A DNA stretch of 29,561 nt from an uncultured Oscillospiraceae bacterium (GTDB taxonomy: Bacteria; Bacillota; Clostridia; Oscillospirales; Acutalibacteraceae). The notes below the pieces were generated by a model. The model was not told the origin of the DNA, searched no databases, and saw nothing but the letters and a program-made list of their open reading frames with translations. Location: assembly GCA_959596515.1 (NCBI GenBank), contig CAUFXR010000026.1:1-29561 (forward strand), written 5' to 3'. A program made the translations under genes and the position numbers. Shown here in pieces: positions 16,301 through 24,114 of the stretch (the stretch's first letter is position 1; every line of letters starts with the position of its first letter).

Positions 16301-16468
16301 ATGGAACTTCGCACCCATATCTACGACTGCAAAAAGTCCAGTCAAAACCAATTTCCCGCTTGGTTGCGGTTGCAAAAGGAAAAGCAAGAAGAAAAAGAAC
16401 CGGATTTAGTGGAGCAGTTCAAAAAAAATCCAGATTCATTTTTTCCTGAATTTTGCAAAAAGTCCTAA
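16301..16468 (+). CDS. Small hypothetical protein, 55 aa
   Basis: An ORF with a strong ribosome site (AAGGAGGATCTCC-ATG) and a stop before the next gene's promoter. The product is charged and hydrophilic (LRLQKEKQEEKEPDLVEQFK) with Cys at 10 and 52, no membrane segment and no recognised domain. It is divergent from ldh and shares its dyad region. Codon order and the good ribosome site argue for a real gene. The function is unknown. Confidence 0.6.
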   Translation: MELRTHIYDCKKSSQNQFPAWLRLQKEKQEEKEPDLVEQFKKNPDSFFPEFCKKS

Positions 16469-16502
16469 ATTGTGTTTTTTTCTGTGAAAGAGAAAACAAT
16501 TA

Positions 16503-16531
16503 TTGACGGCAGTTTGCAAACATGGTACGTT
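16503..16531 (+). promoter_or_regulatory. Possible promoter/operator of the mutarotase gene
   Basis: TTGACG (16503-16508), 17-bp spacer, TACGTT (16526-16531; a weak -10). The spacer contains the perfect 10-nt palindrome GTTTGCAAAC (16512-16521), in a place where a repressor would block transcription. Confidence 0.4.
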
Positions 16532-16569
16532 AATAGATAAGGGAATATCTTAAAACAAGGAGGTCTCAT

Positions 16570-16866
16570 ATGGAAAAGTACACTTGGCGGGCGGTCATCA
16601 AAGACGGCATGAAGGAAGAATACATTCGGCGGCACGATACTATCTGGCCCGAGATGGTAGAAGTGTTGAAGGAGGCAGGCGTCTGCAATTATACCATTTG
16701 GTGTGATGGCAATGATCTGTTTGGTTATTATGAATGTGAAAAAGGTTTGGAGTACGCGCTGAAGGTACAGGCGGAAAGTGAAGTCGTAGCCAGATGGGAT
16801 GTCTCTATGGAACCGATCATGACTATGTTTAAGGAAAAACCCGAGCAGGTCTTTTTCCTGGAGTAA
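16570..16866 (+). CDS. L-rhamnose mutarotase family protein
   Basis: 98 aa, close to the family length of ~104. RhaM-type proteins interconvert alpha and beta L-rhamnose. Signatures: YIRRHDTIWPEM with the catalytic His22, NYTIWCDGNDLFGYYEC, and the C-terminal WDVSMEPIM. The ribosome site is AAGGAGGTCTC. No rhamnose catabolic genes adjoin, so the sugar substrate may differ (fucose mutarotase-like or general). It ends at a strong terminator. Confidence 0.87.
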   Translation: MEKYTWRAVIKDGMKEEYIRRHDTIWPEMVEVLKEAGVCNYTIWCDGNDLFGYYECEKGLEYALKVQAESEVVARWDVSMEPIMTMFKEKPEQVFFLE

Positions 16867-16945
16867 CACATATCAACCGGGTGATATCATTGGCAGAAGG
16901 CGAAGTAGTATACGGTCTTTTTCCTAGAGTAACACATATCAACCG
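16848..16945. repeat. 32-nt direct repeat at the end of the mutarotase gene
   Basis: Copies at 16848-16879 and 16914-16945 differ at one base and are 66 nt apart. The first contains the last codons and stop of the mutarotase (FFLE-stop). The second is a non-coding echo just before the terminator, so a short tandem duplication of the gene end. Confidence 0.85.
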
Positions 16946-16946
16946 T

Positions 16947-16990
16947 AAAAAAGAAGAACGGTAGGATACTCCTCACCGTTCTTCTTTTTT
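16947..16990 (+). terminator. Strong bidirectional terminator
   Basis: A perfect 16-bp stem between 16947-16962 and 16975-16990, A-run on the left and T-run on the right. It serves the mutarotase and probably the convergent deoC transcript. Confidence 0.92.
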
Positions 16991-17059
16991 TGCGGTTGCA
17001 AGGCGCTGACAACTTTTCTGTCTCCCGCCTAACAGCGTTTACAAACCCATTCCCTCGGT

Positions 17060-17639
17060 TTATCCTTCTTCTCTTTGGAATTCCTCCAATATTTTCAGGC
17101 TGCTGCTGGTACCGATTCGTTCTGCGCCCGCTTCGATCATCGCCTTACAGGTTTTCCAATCTCTGATACCACCAGCCGCCTTTACCTTCACAGCATCGCC
17201 TACCACGGATTTCATTAACTTTACATCCTCTACGGTAGCGCCTCCAGTGCCAAATCCGGTGGAGGTTTTTATAAAGTCCGGCTTTACTTCCTTGGCGATC
17301 TGGGCAACCTTCCGGATTTCTTCCTTGGTCAAGTAACAATTCTCAAAGATTACTTTAGAAATCACTCCGGCTTCCCGGCATACGGAAACGATTCGCTCCA
17401 TTTCCTCTTTAATGTACCCGTAATTTTTATTTTTCAGTTCCACTAAATTAATCACATAGTCGATTTCATCCGCGCCGTTGGCAATGGCGTTCTTTGTTTC
17501 AAACACCTTAGACTCGATGGTAGTCTGCCCCAGAGGAAAGCTGATCGCCGCGCCTACATGCACCTGGGAACCTTTCAAATACTCCTTACACAGCGCTACC
17601 GGCGCCGAGTTAACCGCAACCATTTTAAATCCGTATTTG
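17060..17639 (-). pseudogene. deoC: deoC, 3' (C-terminal) part, cut off by the mobile element
   Basis: Deoxyribose-phosphate aldolase (2-deoxyribose-5-phosphate to acetaldehyde plus glyceraldehyde-3-phosphate) without its first strand. The remaining frame from an internal ATG at 17623 is 187 aa and includes the Schiff-base Lys (PDFIKTSTGFG, Lys119 of this fragment) and KAAGGIRD. In-frame codons GFKYGFK precede that ATG and then run into a TGA belonging to the element. The missing N-terminus with DHTLLKP lies at 28403-28506. Rejoining gives about 224 aa, the normal size. The fragment has no ribosome site for its ATG, so it is probably inactive while the element is in place. Confidence 0.92.
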
Positions 17640-17653
17640 AAACCTCAAATTAT
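17619..17653. repeat. Left element-chromosome junction (attL)
   Basis: deoC sequence reads through TTTTAAA-T-CCGTATTT and then changes to element DNA GAAACCTCAAATT. The CCGTATTT at 17632-17639 matches 28403-28410 at the right junction. The preceding base differs (T here, G there), as expected for a non-identical coupling sequence. Confidence 0.78.
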
Positions 17654-17768
17654 GTAGGTGGTTATACCGCCTCATAGGGATTTAATAAAGACCTCCAAAA
17701 CCGTTGAAAATAAAGGATTTTTCGCACTCTGCTCGCCTTATCCCTTTATACGATTTCACACCGTTTTA

Positions 17769-17805
17769 CCCTTGCTCCGAGAAGTTATAAGGGCAAAAGC
17801 AAGGG
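17769..17805 (+). repeat. Left copy of the sub-terminal direct repeat
   Basis: CCCTTGCT...TAAGGGCAAAAGCAAGGG, itself a hairpin (arms 17769-17776 and 17798-17805). It recurs in the same orientation at 28291-28324 near the right end. Candidate integrase arm-type sites. Confidence 0.7.
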
Positions 17806-17837
17806 CAGGAAAAACTGATAACACGATATAACAAGAT

Positions 17838-17866
17838 GTGGCAATCGGGAAACTGTGATGTATGTG
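17838..17866 (+). repeat. Left copy of an inverted repeat shared with the int leader
   Basis: GTGGCAATCGGGA-aa-CTGTGA is the reverse complement of the sequence at 26930-26959 apart from a 2-nt gap and two or three differences. It sits just upstream of tnpV; the other copy sits just upstream of int. Confidence 0.7.
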
Positions 17867-17894
17867 CGAATATATGATTTTGGAGGATTACAAA

Positions 17895-18275
17895 ATGGAA
17901 CAGTACATTTATAACGAGCAAAACGGTCTTTGGTATGAGCTACGGGGCGATTATTATATCCCCTGCTTGGAATTACCAGCCGAAAAAGAAGAACGGTCTA
18001 TCGGCGTATGGGGGCAGCGGCATTTGCGGTATATCCGTGAGCATAAAAAGGCTCTTTATACCAGCCTTTTGACAAGCGGCAAGCTGCAATCCTATCTTGC
18101 CGATGTTGAGAAACAGGCACAGGAGCTGTTTGAGCGTCTTATGAAGCAGCGGGCGGAGCGTGAGGATATTACCGAAACACTGAAAACCGACAATCAAATG
18201 GAGTGGGTGCAGAGAATGAATGCCCTGCGGTCGGCGGTTATAGAAACCGTCAATGCCGGGGTGATCTTCGTATGA
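17895..18275 (+). CDS. tnpV: TnpV family transposon-encoded protein
   Basis: 126 aa from the ATG at 17895, chosen for its TTTTGGAGG site over an in-frame upstream ATG. TnpV signatures: YNEQNGLWYELRGDYYIPCL, GVWGQRHLRYIREHKKALYT, and a C-terminal LRSAVIETVNAGVIFV. TnpV proteins were first seen in the Tn4451 family and recur in clostridial mobile elements. A role in excision is often suggested but not proven. Here it accompanies a tyrosine, not a serine, recombinase. It overlaps the following 48-aa ORF at ATGA. Confidence 0.88.
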   Translation: MEQYIYNEQNGLWYELRGDYYIPCLELPAEKEERSIGVWGQRHLRYIREHKKALYTSLLTSGKLQSYLADVEKQAQELFERLMKQRAEREDITETLKTDNQMEWVQRMNALRSAVIETVNAGVIFV

Positions 18276-18418
18276 GGAAGAAGAAATACCACCTTTATTT
18301 GACGGCAGAAGAAAGACGGTATATTTTCAACGCTCTGCTTGCGTACCGCAATAAGCTGCTGGCGCAGGGCAGATACACAGACCTTATAGACGAGGTAATG
18401 ATAAAGCTGCAAAAATGA
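18272..18418 (+). CDS. Small conserved-looking protein, 48 aa
   Basis: It starts at the ATG overlapping the tnpV stop (ATGA), so translation is coupled. The product is basic with a helical pattern (MRKKKYHLYLTAEERRYIFN, then NKLLAQGRYTDLIDEVM). No domain is recognised. Its position after tnpV resembles similar small ORFs in other clostridial elements, though I cannot confirm homology. Confidence 0.65.
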   Translation: MRKKKYHLYLTAEERRYIFNALLAYRNKLLAQGRYTDLIDEVMIKLQK

Positions 18419-18444
18419 GCCTGTAACGCTTTCAGACGCAAAAA

Positions 18445-18476
18445 CGAGGGGTAAGGTATAAACACCTTGCCCCTCG
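18445..18476 (+). terminator. Hairpin after the tnpV pair
   Basis: CGAGGGGTAAGGT (18445-18457) pairs with ACCTTGCCCCTCG (18464-18476), 13 bp with one G-U. An outer TGAGCCTG/CAGGCTCA pairing surrounds it. The following T-run (TTTTTTGG at ~18512) is distant, so intrinsic termination is likely but not textbook. Confidence 0.65.
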
Positions 18477-18596
18477 AAATTCAGGCTCAAAAAACGGCTT
18501 AAAATCAGGCTTTTTTGGACTCTAAATGTCCACGCAGCGGAATAGAAGGTTTAACTGGAATTGTTGATAGCGCACCTATTTTTCTGGAGAAAAGTA

Positions 18597-18625
18597 TTGA
18601 AAATCAGCCGGTTTTATGGTAGACT
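18597..18625 (+). promoter_or_regulatory. SigA promoter of the leader / surface-protein unit
   Basis: -35 TTGAAA (18597-18602), 17-bp spacer, -10 TAGACT (18620-18625) with a TATATTAGTAAAATTATATT downstream stretch. A ribosome site GGAAAGGGG follows at about 18646-18654. Confidence 0.75.
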
Positions 18626-18650
18626 ATATTAGTAAAATTATATTCGGAAA

Positions 18651-18804
18651 GGGGCTTGACCAAAATGACGGCAGTTGCGACAATCGTAGCAAGCAAGCAA
18701 GCAAGCATAGCGTACTCCTGCCCGTTTTTTCTGTCAAGCCCCAAAATACATATCAGAAGGCGTATTGCGCCCGTTTTCTATGACGGACGCAATGCGCCTT
18801 TTTT
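18651..18804 (+). promoter_or_regulatory. Putative leader-peptide attenuator
   Basis: GGGGCTTGAC (18651-18660, overlapping the leader ribosome site) is perfectly complementary to GTCAAGCCCC (18733-18742). After it comes an intrinsic terminator: AAGGCGTATTGCG (18757-18769) with CGCAATGCGCCTT (18788-18800), an inner CCGT/ACGG stem, and six T. A short peptide is encoded across these elements. Promoter, peptide, anti-structure and terminator ahead of the main gene is the layout of ribosome-mediated attenuation. Confidence 0.6.
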
Positions 18805-18817
18805 CATTGCCGGCTGA
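18665..18817 (+). CDS. Possible leader peptide, 50 codons
   Basis: ATG at 18665, ten bases after GGAAAGGGG. It begins MTAVATIVASKQASIAYSC, contains a run of AAGC repeats (18688-18707 region) and continues through both hairpins to a TGA at 18817. It has no similarity to a known enzyme. The likely role is as a translated sensor whose ribosome position decides terminator formation. Confidence 0.5.
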   Translation: MTAVATIVASKQASIAYSCPFFLSSPKIHIRRRIAPVFYDGRNAPFFIAG

Positions 18818-18913
18818 ACACGGCGAATGGAAAAGCAGAAAGCGTTAAACCGAATTTGACAGGCTGAGGGTCTGTTGTAAATAAAGATGTGAAGATGACA
18901 AGGAGAAGGTACG

Positions 18914-21900
18914 ATGAAACGAACACGAAGATTTATCAGCATATTGCTGGCAGTCTGCCTTATCGTAGGATTGACGCCCACCGCAGTGCTGGCCGTAGAC
19001 GAAGGTAAGGCGATGTATTACAGAGCTCTCCAGATGGAGGGCGGACAGTCGGATATCGTGTATTATGGCATGTATCCGCAGAGCGCATATACGCCGACGA
19101 GTACGCCAGCCAGCCCTGTCGAGGGAGAAGTCTATACAGACACGGACGGGACACAGTATGTTTACTTAAGCTCCAATTACTATAAACTGGAGCCTATTGC
19201 GTGGAGGACTCTTGAAAACCATAGCAGCGAGAGGCGGCTATTGCTCATATCGGATCAGATTATTGACGCACAGCCCTACAACAGTGGCAGTACAACATGG
19301 GAGAACAGCAGTTTACGCAGCTGGCTGGATGAAACCTTTAAGACTACTGCGTTTTCAGCAGCAGAACAAGGTTCTATTAAAAGAACTGATAATGAAAATA
19401 ACCCTAATCCCGACTACAACAATACAGACGGTGGTGTTGATACAGAGAATTATCTCTATTTGTTATCCATAGACGAAGCGAGGAATACAGCATATTTTCA
19501 AGATGATAACAGCCGAGCGGCAAGTATGACAAGTTATGTTGATGCAAGAGGCCTGAATTCAGCGTATTGGTGGCTGCGGTCTCCGGGCCGCTTCAACAGT
19601 TATGCTGCGGGTGTTGACCCCTCCGGCTCCGTCAATTCAAGTGGATATGATGTGTACTTTATATACGGTGTGCGGCCCGTTTTTAACTTAAATCTGAACT
19701 CTGTCCTCTTCACATCTGCCGCCGAAGGCGGCAAATCCTCCGGCGCCGAAGGCGCCGACGCGCTGAAAACCGTTTCGACATATGACGGCAATGAGTGGAA
19801 AGTAACGGTACGGGATAGCAGCCGAAACTTTTCCGCAAGTATAAACACATATAACAGACAAGACAACTCCGTAACCTTTGATTATACCAACGCAACCGTG
19901 GGTGATAATGAGTATGTTTCCGCCATTATCCGGGACAGCGAGGATAATATCACTTACTACGGAAGACTGAAAAATATAAAGAATGCCGAAGATGCAAACG
20001 GCACCCTTCAAGTGAGCCTGCCGGACGATTTTAATGGCAACAGCGATACACTATATATTTTCTCCGAACAATGTAACGGAGATAAACAGACAGATTATGC
20101 AAGTTCCTATTCTGCAATGGTATGTTACCTTGATCTTCGACTAACAAATATAACTTGCCAAAATAGTCCGGGAAATTATTTGCCTGTAGGAGGAACTTCG
20201 GATTGTGCTATAACATTAGTGGCGACGGGCGACTATGTACTGCCTGAGAGCATCACCGTCACTATTGGCGGCAATACCCTTACACCGGGAGAAGACACCT
20301 ATACCTATAACAGCTCCACCGGAGAGCTGGTCATCAAAAATGCAGCAATCACGGGAAGTATTATAATTGAAGCCCAGGCTGATCTTGCTGATATTTCCAC
20401 ACCAACGGTTACTGCTCAGGTGGGGACAGACAATTATACTTCCAGCACATGGACAGACAGCAATGTGACCTTCACCATATCCGGCTCCTCTGCCCCAAGC
20501 GGTATCGATAAATACCAGTATTCCACAGATGGCGGCACGAACTGGACGGATATGGCTATCAGCGAGGGCAGCGCGGTTCTTGAGGTCACCAGCGAATCCA
20601 CAACCGCAGACGGCACCAAATACATTTTCCGTGCGGTATCCAAATCCGGTACCGCAGGCGCACAAAGCAGCGAAGTGGTAGTGAAGATTGATAAGTCCAA
20701 TCCGACCATAGAAGTTACCGGCAAGACAGATGATTATCTGCAAAGCAACAAGGTGACAATCTCTGCGTCCGATACCTTATCGGGCGTCTCAAAGGTCGAG
20801 GTATCGGCAAACGGTGGACAGGACTGGACAGAGGTCACGGATTATGCCAACGGTTATGAGGTAAAGGCAAATGGTACCTATACCTTCCGGGTAACGGACG
20901 GCGTAGGAAAAACAGCCACAGACAGCATCACCTATACTAACATCGACACGCAAAAGCCGGTGGTGGAGATCACCGCCACAGCCGGAGAGGCTGCCTATAC
21001 GGACGGTGCATGGACGAATAAGGATATTACCCTCTCTGTTTCCAACAGCACTGTCAACTTGGGTGATACGAAGTTCGAGTACAAGGTGGGCGACGGCGAG
21101 TGGCAGACCTATTCAGGTGCGATCACCGTCTCCGAAGAAACCAGCGGTACAACATACACATTCCGGGCTACCAGCGAGGCCGGTGTAGTGAGCACCGAAG
21201 TTTCCATCACCGTGAGACTGGATAAGACTGCGCCGGGAAGCGTTACCGTCGGAACCCAGACTGATACATTCCGTGAATTTCTCAACACCATCACTTTTGG
21301 GCTGTTCTTTAAGGACACGCAGACCGTGACGATCAGTGCTGCTGACACAGGGAGCGGCGTAAAAGAGATTTCCTACCAGCTTAGCGGTGGCGAAGTTCAG
21401 ACGACAACGGCAGATGAACACGGTCAGATCACATTCCGTGTTGAGCCGCAGTTTGTCGGAAATATCAGCAATGTTACCGTTACGGACAATGCGGGCAACA
21501 GCACATCCGCCACGGAGTATGAGTATTTCGCAGTAGACGCCGAGACGCCCGCTGTCCCGACAATCAGCACAGGCAGCTACACTTCCGGCCAGTGGACAAA
21601 CGGGGATGTGACCATCACCGTTTCCGGCGCCACAGCGGACAGCGGCATTGCCAAGTATCAGTATTCCACGGACAACGGTGCAAACTGGAATGATATGACG
21701 GCAAGCAAAGCCACGGAAGCGACCGCCACTACCCCGTCCAATGTAGAGGAAGCTCAGATGACCATAAGCGATTCTACGACCGCAGACGGCACCACCTACA
21801 TTTTCCGTGCGGTTTCAGGTTCCGGCGTGGAAGGCACAGCGAGCAGCAGTGTGGTAGTGAAGATCGACAAGGCAGAGCCGGCAATCGAGGTTTCCGGCAA

Positions 21901-24016
21901 TACTGCGGATTATCTGACGGCTGATACCGTGACGATCACGCCGACAGTGGGCGTCTCCGGCATTGCAAGCATTACCGTTTCCAAAGATAACGGGGAGCCG
22001 GAAACCATTTCGGCAAACGGCGACGGCACCTATACTTATACCATAACCGAGAACGGCACCTATGCCTTTGTCTTGACCAATGGCGCAGGCGTTACGGCAA
22101 CAAGCAGTATCACTTATGATAAATTGGATCAAACAAAGCCTGTGGTATCGCTGGATACCCACGGCTATACCTCTGATGAGTGGACAAACGGCGATGTAAC
22201 GCTCTCCGTTTCCGATACCTCTGCCGCACTTGGCGATACAAAACTTGAGTACAAGGTTGGCGACGGCGAATGGCAGGAATATACGGATACCATTACCGTT
22301 TCCAATGAGACAGACGGCACGGTTTATTCCTTCCGTGCAATCAGCGCCAGCGGCGTAGAGAGCGAAACCGTCTCTGTTACCGTGAAGATCGACAAAACTG
22401 CGCCGGACGGAGATATTACGATAGAAGAAAACTCTGTCAAGAAATTCATCCACGATGTGACCTTCGGGCTATTCTTCAAGGAGAATGTGGATGTTGCCAT
22501 AACGGGTACGGACGATGGCAGCGGCGTTCAGACGATTGAATATCACCGCAGCGCAAAAGTCCTTACCGAAGAACAGGTGGCGGCGCTGACCGACTGGACG
22601 GCATACGCTGGAGCAATCAGCGAAACAGCGCAGGACGCAGAACAGTTCGTCTACTATGTTCGTATCACGGATAATGCAGGCAATACCATCTGCTTTGCTT
22701 CCAACGGCGCAACCTTTGATTTGACCAAGCCCGTGATTACCGGCATAGCAGACGGTGCGGATTACTATACCACACAGAGCGTACAGGCAACGGATACGAA
22801 CCTTGCTTCCGTCACGCTGAACGGCAAGGAAGTCGGTACGGAATTTACCATTGCAGGGAATACGGAAACGGAATATGTTATCGTCGCCGCCGATAAAGCG
22901 GGCAACGAAACGACTGTTACCGTTACTATGCACAAGACCGAAGCCCTGAGAGAAAATCTCGGCGATATTACGAAAGACAATGCCACTTCTGCCGACCGTG
23001 AAACCGTGCAGGATTATCTGGACGATCTGAAGGAACGGCTGGAGGACGAGGAGCTGACCGATGAGGAAAAGACAATCCTTGAAGGGCTTGTGGACGAAGC
23101 GCAGGATATACTTGACCGCTTAGATGAAACAGAACAGGCTGGCTCTACCGAAGCCGTCGATCAGACGCAGGATATTACTTCCGACAATGTAACGCCGGAG
23201 GATAAGGAAGCGCTGGAACAGGCGAAAGAGGATATAGAGCAGGCGCTTGACCAGTTCGGCGGCAACTACACCGACGAGGAAAAAGCCGAGCTGGAGGAAG
23301 AGCTTTCCCGTATTGAGGAAGCGCTTGATGTAATCGAGCGCATTGAAGATACTGAGGCTGCGATTGAAGCCCTGCCGGACACGGTAAATCCGGACGATAC
23401 CGAAGCGGAGGAACAGATCAATGCGGCGAAAGATCTTTATGATGATCTGAACGACTATGAGAAGTCTCAGATTTCACAGGAAGCGAAGGATAAACTGGAA
23501 GGTCTGCTGGCAGCCCTGCGGGATTACCGCATAACCGACGGGAGCGGCAGCGCCTTTACGAAAGGCAATACCGCCGGTCTTACCTTTACGGCAAACGGCG
23601 CATACAGCAAATTTACAGGGATTGAGGTTGACGGCAAGGCGGTAGACGCAGACTGCTACACGGCGGAAAACGGCAGCACCATTATCACGCTGAAAGCCGA
23701 ATATCTGGAAACGCTTGCGGCGGGTAAGCACACCCTCACAGTCCTTTACACAGACGGAAAAGCGACCGGAACATTTACCGTTACCGAAAAACCTGATGAG
23801 GTCGTGGACGATAACGGCAACACGCCTCAAACCGGAAATGATGGCGACGAGACAGGAAAGGATGACGCAGCTTCTTCGGAAACCGGAGATGACAGCAAGT
23901 CCCCTGAGACAGGCGACGACAGCAATATCGCCCTTTGGATTGCGGTTATGTTAGCTGCGGGCGCTGCCCTGACCGGCACAGCCGTTTACAGCCACAAGAG
24001 AAAATACAGCAGATAA
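18914..24016 (+). CDS. Large secreted, wall-anchored multi-domain surface protein (1700 aa)
   Basis: Signal peptide at residues 1-28 (FISILLAVCLIVGLTPTAVLA). Residues ~45-265 resemble the DUF6273 domain (WENSSLRSWLDETF, YWWLRSPGRFNSYAAGVD, GVRPVFNLNLNSVLF). Residues ~300-1335 are beta-rich Ig-like modules with recurring VVVKIDKxxP joints; a block of about 380 residues is duplicated (see repeat). Residues ~1339-1540 are acidic helices, probably coiled coil (LKERLEDEELTDEEKTILEG). Residues ~1541-1625 are another beta domain. The C-terminus has a sortase-like signal SPETG (1663-1667), a hydrophobic span and a basic tail HKRKYSR. It is probably displayed on the cell wall; adhesion is an inference. 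It is the cargo gene of the element, behind the leader cassette, with AAGGAGAAGG as ribosome site. Confidence 0.88.
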   Translation: MKRTRRFISILLAVCLIVGLTPTAVLAVDEGKAMYYRALQMEGGQSDIVYYGMYPQSAYTPTSTPASPVEGEVYTDTDGTQYVYLSSNYYKLEPIAWRTLENHSSERRLLLISDQIIDAQPYNSGSTTWENSSLRSWLDETFKTTAFSAAEQGSIKRTDNENNPNPDYNNTDGGVDTENYLYLLSIDEARNTAYFQDDNSRAASMTSYVDARGLNSAYWWLRSPGRFNSYAAGVDPSGSVNSSGYDVYFIYGVRPVFNLNLNSVLFTSAAEGGKSSGAEGADALKTVSTYDGNEWKVTVRDSSRNFSASINTYNRQDNSVTFDYTNATVGDNEYVSAIIRDSEDNITYYGRLKNIKNAEDANGTLQVSLPDDFNGNSDTLYIFSEQCNGDKQTDYASSYSAMVCYLDLRLTNITCQNSPGNYLPVGGTSDCAITLVATGDYVLPESITVTIGGNTLTPGEDTYTYNSSTGELVIKNAAITGSIIIEAQADLADISTPTVTAQVGTDNYTSSTWTDSNVTFTISGSSAPSGIDKYQYSTDGGTNWTDMAISEGSAVLEVTSESTTADGTKYIFRAVSKSGTAGAQSSEVVVKIDKSNPTIEVTGKTDDYLQSNKVTISASDTLSGVSKVEVSANGGQDWTEVTDYANGYEVKANGTYTFRVTDGVGKTATDSITYTNIDTQKPVVEITATAGEAAYTDGAWTNKDITLSVSNSTVNLGDTKFEYKVGDGEWQTYSGAITVSEETSGTTYTFRATSEAGVVSTEVSITVRLDKTAPGSVTVGTQTDTFREFLNTITFGLFFKDTQTVTISAADTGSGVKEISYQLSGGEVQTTTADEHGQITFRVEPQFVGNISNVTVTDNAGNSTSATEYEYFAVDAETPAVPTISTGSYTSGQWTNGDVTITVSGATADSGIAKYQYSTDNGANWNDMTASKATEATATTPSNVEEAQMTISDSTTADGTTYIFRAVSGSGVEGTASSSVVVKIDKAEPAIEVSGNTADYLTADTVTITPTVGVSGIASITVSKDNGEPETISANGDGTYTYTITENGTYAFVLTNGAGVTATSSITYDKLDQTKPVVSLDTHGYTSDEWTNGDVTLSVSDTSAALGDTKLEYKVGDGEWQEYTDTITVSNETDGTVYSFRAISASGVESETVSVTVKIDKTAPDGDITIEENSVKKFIHDVTFGLFFKENVDVAITGTDDGSGVQTIEYHRSAKVLTEEQVAALTDWTAYAGAISETAQDAEQFVYYVRITDNAGNTICFASNGATFDLTKPVITGIADGADYYTTQSVQATDTNLASVTLNGKEVGTEFTIAGNTETEYVIVAADKAGNETTVTVTMHKTEALRENLGDITKDNATSADRETVQDYLDDLKERLEDEELTDEEKTILEGLVDEAQDILDRLDETEQAGSTEAVDQTQDITSDNVTPEDKEALEQAKEDIEQALDQFGGNYTDEEKAELEEELSRIEEALDVIERIEDTEAAIEALPDTVNPDDTEAEEQINAAKDLYDDLNDYEKSQISQEAKDKLEGLLAALRDYRITDGSGSAFTKGNTAGLTFTANGAYSKFTGIEVDGKAVDADCYTAENGSTIITLKAEYLETLAAGKHTLTVLYTDGKATGTFTVTEKPDEVVDDNGNTPQTGNDGDETGKDDAASSETGDDSKSPETGDDSNIALWIAVMLAAGAALTGTAVYSHKRKYSR
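20398..22731 (+). repeat. Duplicated four-module block inside the surface-protein gene
   Basis: The first copy (~20398-21543) and second copy (~21544-22731) each encode the order A (YTSSTWTD / YTSGQWTNGD, KYQYSTD), B (IEVTGKTDDYL / IEVSGNTADYL), C (DTKFEYKVGDGEWQTY / DTKLEYKVGDGEWQEY) and D (ITFGLFFKDTQTV / VTFGLFFKENVDV). The copies have diverged at the protein level but keep module order, so the duplication is of the whole block. Confidence 0.8.
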
Positions 24017-24032
24017 ATCCATATATGACCAT

Positions 24033-24061
24033 GCGCCCCGTGACTTTCTTCCACGGGGCGC
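24033..24061 (+). terminator. Terminator of the surface-protein gene
   Basis: Perfect 10-bp GC-rich stem GCGCCCCGTG (24033-24042) / CACGGGGCGC (24052-24061) 17 nt after the stop codon. It is followed by ATTCTTTAT. Confidence 0.75.
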
Positions 24062-24075
24062 ATTCTTTATGTATG

Positions 24076-24096
24076 CACCGCAGGAAGCCTGCGGTG
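24076..24096 (-). terminator. Hairpin at the end of the relaxase gene
   Basis: CACCGCAGG / CCTGCGGTG, 9-bp perfect stem with 3-nt loop, 18 nt after the relaxase stop on the minus strand. It lacks a T-tract on that strand, so it may be a 3'-end stabiliser rather than a terminator. Confidence 0.5.
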
Positions 24097-24114
24097 TTGT
24101 TTTCGATGTGAAAG

